NCBI GenBank assembly: GCA_002404345.1
Contig: DHJN01000077.1
Coordinates: 1-7,196 of the forward strand
Source of the DNA: Actinobacteria bacterium UBA4719
GTDB taxonomy: Bacteria > Actinomycetota > Actinomycetes > Actinomycetales > Dermatophilaceae
DNA: 7,196 bases
Reading direction: 5' to 3'
Made by a program: the position numbers and the translations under genes. Each line of letters starts with the position of its first letter. The stretch's first letter is position 1. Below are positions 6,397 through 7,196 of this stretch, piece after piece. The notes under the pieces are model-generated. The model searched no databases. It saw only the letters and a list, made by a program, of their open reading frames with translations, and was not told where the DNA came from.

Positions 6397-6402
6397 ACTA
6401 TG
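6397..6402 (-). promoter_or_regulatory. Possible -10 element of the SnoaL-kinase-methyltransferase operon
   Basis: CATAGT on the minus strand resembles TATAAT at four of six positions. Seventeen bases upstream there is no good -35 (GGCGTG), and that place overlaps the third, degenerate half-site of the operator. A weak -35 covered by activator repeats is the usual arrangement at SARP-dependent promoters. The start of transcription is not determinable from sequence. Confidence 0.35.
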
Positions 6403-6416
6403 GAACCACCATCGTG

Positions 6417-6443
6417 CCGCACGCCGATTGCAGCCGGCTTGCA
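6417..6443 (-). promoter_or_regulatory. Candidate SARP operator, copy 2 (SnoaL operon promoter)
   Basis: On the minus strand it reads TGCAA-GCCGGC-TGCAA (6443-6428), identical over 16 bp to 970-985. TCGGCG and a degenerate third half-site TGCGG (6421-6417) follow, giving three repeats with an 11-bp period. The last perfect half-site ends 52 nt before the SnoaL ATG, against 49 nt for the cupin gene. Binding by the SARP encoded at 1030 is inferred. Confidence 0.6.
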
Positions 6444-6575
6444 AGCGCGTCGGACGTCAACACCCAAATCAACAAGTAAGTTCCGGCGGGCCCAACCTCG
6501 GCGAGTCCCCAAACATCCTCGGCGCCCCTCGCGAAGTGGGGCAGCCCGGTCTACCACCCCCGCCCAGTGACCAGT

Positions 6576-7037
6576 TCACCTTGGGTCAGCGAGGCTCAGT
6601 TGTTCGCCGGTGGTTCTCGAGTCGCCTTCGTGGCCCTTCATGTACTTCCACACCACCGACGCGTTCGGTGGGAGCCACTGTTCGTCCCGGTCCACGCCGG
6701 GAAACTGCCGGTCTGCCGCTCGACGGGCGCGGTCCCACCCCTGCCTTAGGCAGTCCCACATGCCGATCGGCGTGCGGTAATCGTTCACGACCACCAACGC
6801 CGCTGGGCCGGACAACCTGTCGCCGCTTGACGTAGGAACGAGGGGGACTCCATCCACTCCTTCTTCCCACCGGTGAATGGCAGTCGTAATCTCACGTCGC
6901 CCAGCTGTCCCAGCTTCGGCTCCGCCATCATCGATCAGATTCGCCGACCATCCTGGAGTGCCTCCGCGGCGCTCAACCGGTGGGCCGACCGGTTGCGCCG
7001 GTGAACCGGGGCCGGACGACAAACGTGCTTTGGGCAT
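6576..7037 (-). CDS. Doubtful hypothetical protein
   Basis: The frame is open on the minus strand for 153 codons from an ATG at 7037-7035 that has GGAAG 6 nt upstream; the frame itself extends to 7139, which would overlap the methyltransferase at 7072. The product is polar with no membrane segment. The C-terminal half (MWDCLRQGWDRARRAADRQF, NASVVWKYMKGHEG) looks more protein-like than the Pro/Gly-rich N-terminal half. Third-position GC is lower than in the surrounding genes. I recognise no family. It would leave only 34 nt to the divergent methyltransferase and would contain the inverted repeat at 6974-6995, both of which argue against the longer start. It may be a real small orphan gene, a decayed gene or chance. 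The stretch 6444-6575 next to it shows only a weak GCCCC/GGGGC pairing and nothing else. Confidence 0.3.
   Translation of the reverse strand: MPKARLSSGPGSPAQPVGPPVERRGGTPGWSANLIDDGGAEAGTAGRREITTAIHRWEEGVDGVPLVPTSSGDRLSGPAALVVVNDYRTPIGMWDCLRQGWDRARRAADRQFPGVDRDEQWLPPNASVVWKYMKGHEGDSRTTGEQLSLADPR
6974..6995. promoter_or_regulatory. Inverted repeat, possible repressor operator upstream of the right-edge methyltransferase
   Basis: CAACCGGT (6974-6981), a 6-nt spacer and ACCGGTTG (6988-6995) are a perfect 8-bp inverted repeat of 22 bp total, 76 nt before the ATG at 7072. A related CCGGTGAACCGG motif follows at 6998-7009. Dimeric repressors such as TetR-type proteins bind this geometry, but no regulator is encoded nearby. 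Confidence 0.35.
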
Positions 7038-7071
7038 CGTTGACTTCCGTATTCGGGTGCCGGGGGATTGG

Positions 7072-7196
7072 ATGAGTTTCATGACGACGCCGCGAACCAG
7101 CGACTCGCTCGGCAACCAGGTGGCGCGCGAGGTGTTCACCGGGCTGCCGCGGCGGTACGACCGGCTCGCCTGGCTGTTGTCGTTCGGGCAGGACCG
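7072..7196 (+). CDS. UbiE-like class I methyltransferase, N-terminal part (cut by window edge)
   Basis: The frame is open from the ATG at 7072 to the window end (41 codons). GGGGG (7062-7066) sits 5 nt upstream. The peptide has QVAREVFTGLPRRYDRLAWL followed by LSFGQDR, the N-terminal helix pattern of UbiE/COQ5-like and related small-molecule methyltransferases (cf. F-x-G-L-P-x-R-Y-D-x-L-x-x-x-L-S-F-G). SAM motif I would lie beyond the edge, so the class call rests on this N-terminal signature. An ATG at 7081 is an alternative start. The gene is not linked to the SARP operator seen elsewhere in the window and is probably a separate transcription unit. Confidence 0.7.
   Translation, partial: MSFMTTPRTSDSLGNQVAREVFTGLPRRYDRLAWLLSFGQD

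Noticed and set aside
6444..6575. tRNA, small RNA or CRISPR in the gene-poor right part
   Set aside because: No cloverleaf, CCA end or spaced repeats were found by eye; only short stems expected in GC-rich DNA.

Overview
The window is high-GC DNA with strong G/C bias at third codon positions. It has a SARP-type regulator and actinobacterial protein families, so an actinomycete is likely, possibly a member of the Pseudonocardiales or a Streptomyces relative. The genus cannot be fixed from the sequence.

Layout: (a) 1-560 holds the start of a DUF1345-like membrane protein (minus, running off the left edge), a 5'-truncated gene remnant (minus, about 292-501) and a very long perfect hairpin (466-512) behind the cupin gene. 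(b) 561-920 is a small cupin protein (minus). (c) 1030-4159 is a large SARP/BTAD-AAA ATPase-TPR regulator (plus) whose frame is broken near 3341-3372, so it reads as two overlapping ORFs. (d) 4192-6375 is a tight minus-strand three-gene operon, in transcription order a SnoaL/NTF2-like protein (also frame-broken, near 6190-6200), an APH-fold phosphotransferase and a class I SAM methyltransferase. It converges on the regulator. (e) 6376-7071 is mostly sparse, with one doubtful minus ORF. (f) 7072-7196 is the start of a UbiE-like methyltransferase (plus, running off the right edge).

The most informative signal is regulatory. A 16-bp element, read on the minus strand as TGCAA-GCCGGC-TGCAA, occurs identically at 970-985 and 6428-6443. 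It is two direct half-sites with an 11-bp period, the geometry known for SARP binding sites. It lies 49 nt upstream of the cupin start and 52 nt upstream of the SnoaL start in the same orientation, and the first copy is also 44 nt upstream of the SARP gene. I infer a small local regulon: the SARP-ATPase controls itself, the cupin gene and the SnoaL-kinase-methyltransferase operon. The genes suggest sensing and modification of a small molecule (phosphorylation, methylation, cupin/SnoaL chemistry), but the substrate is not visible.

Signs of decay or unusual states are frame breaks in two of the core genes and a catalytic Asp-to-Asn change in the kinase Brenner motif. The cassette may be degenerating, repurposed, or affected by indel errors in the assembly.
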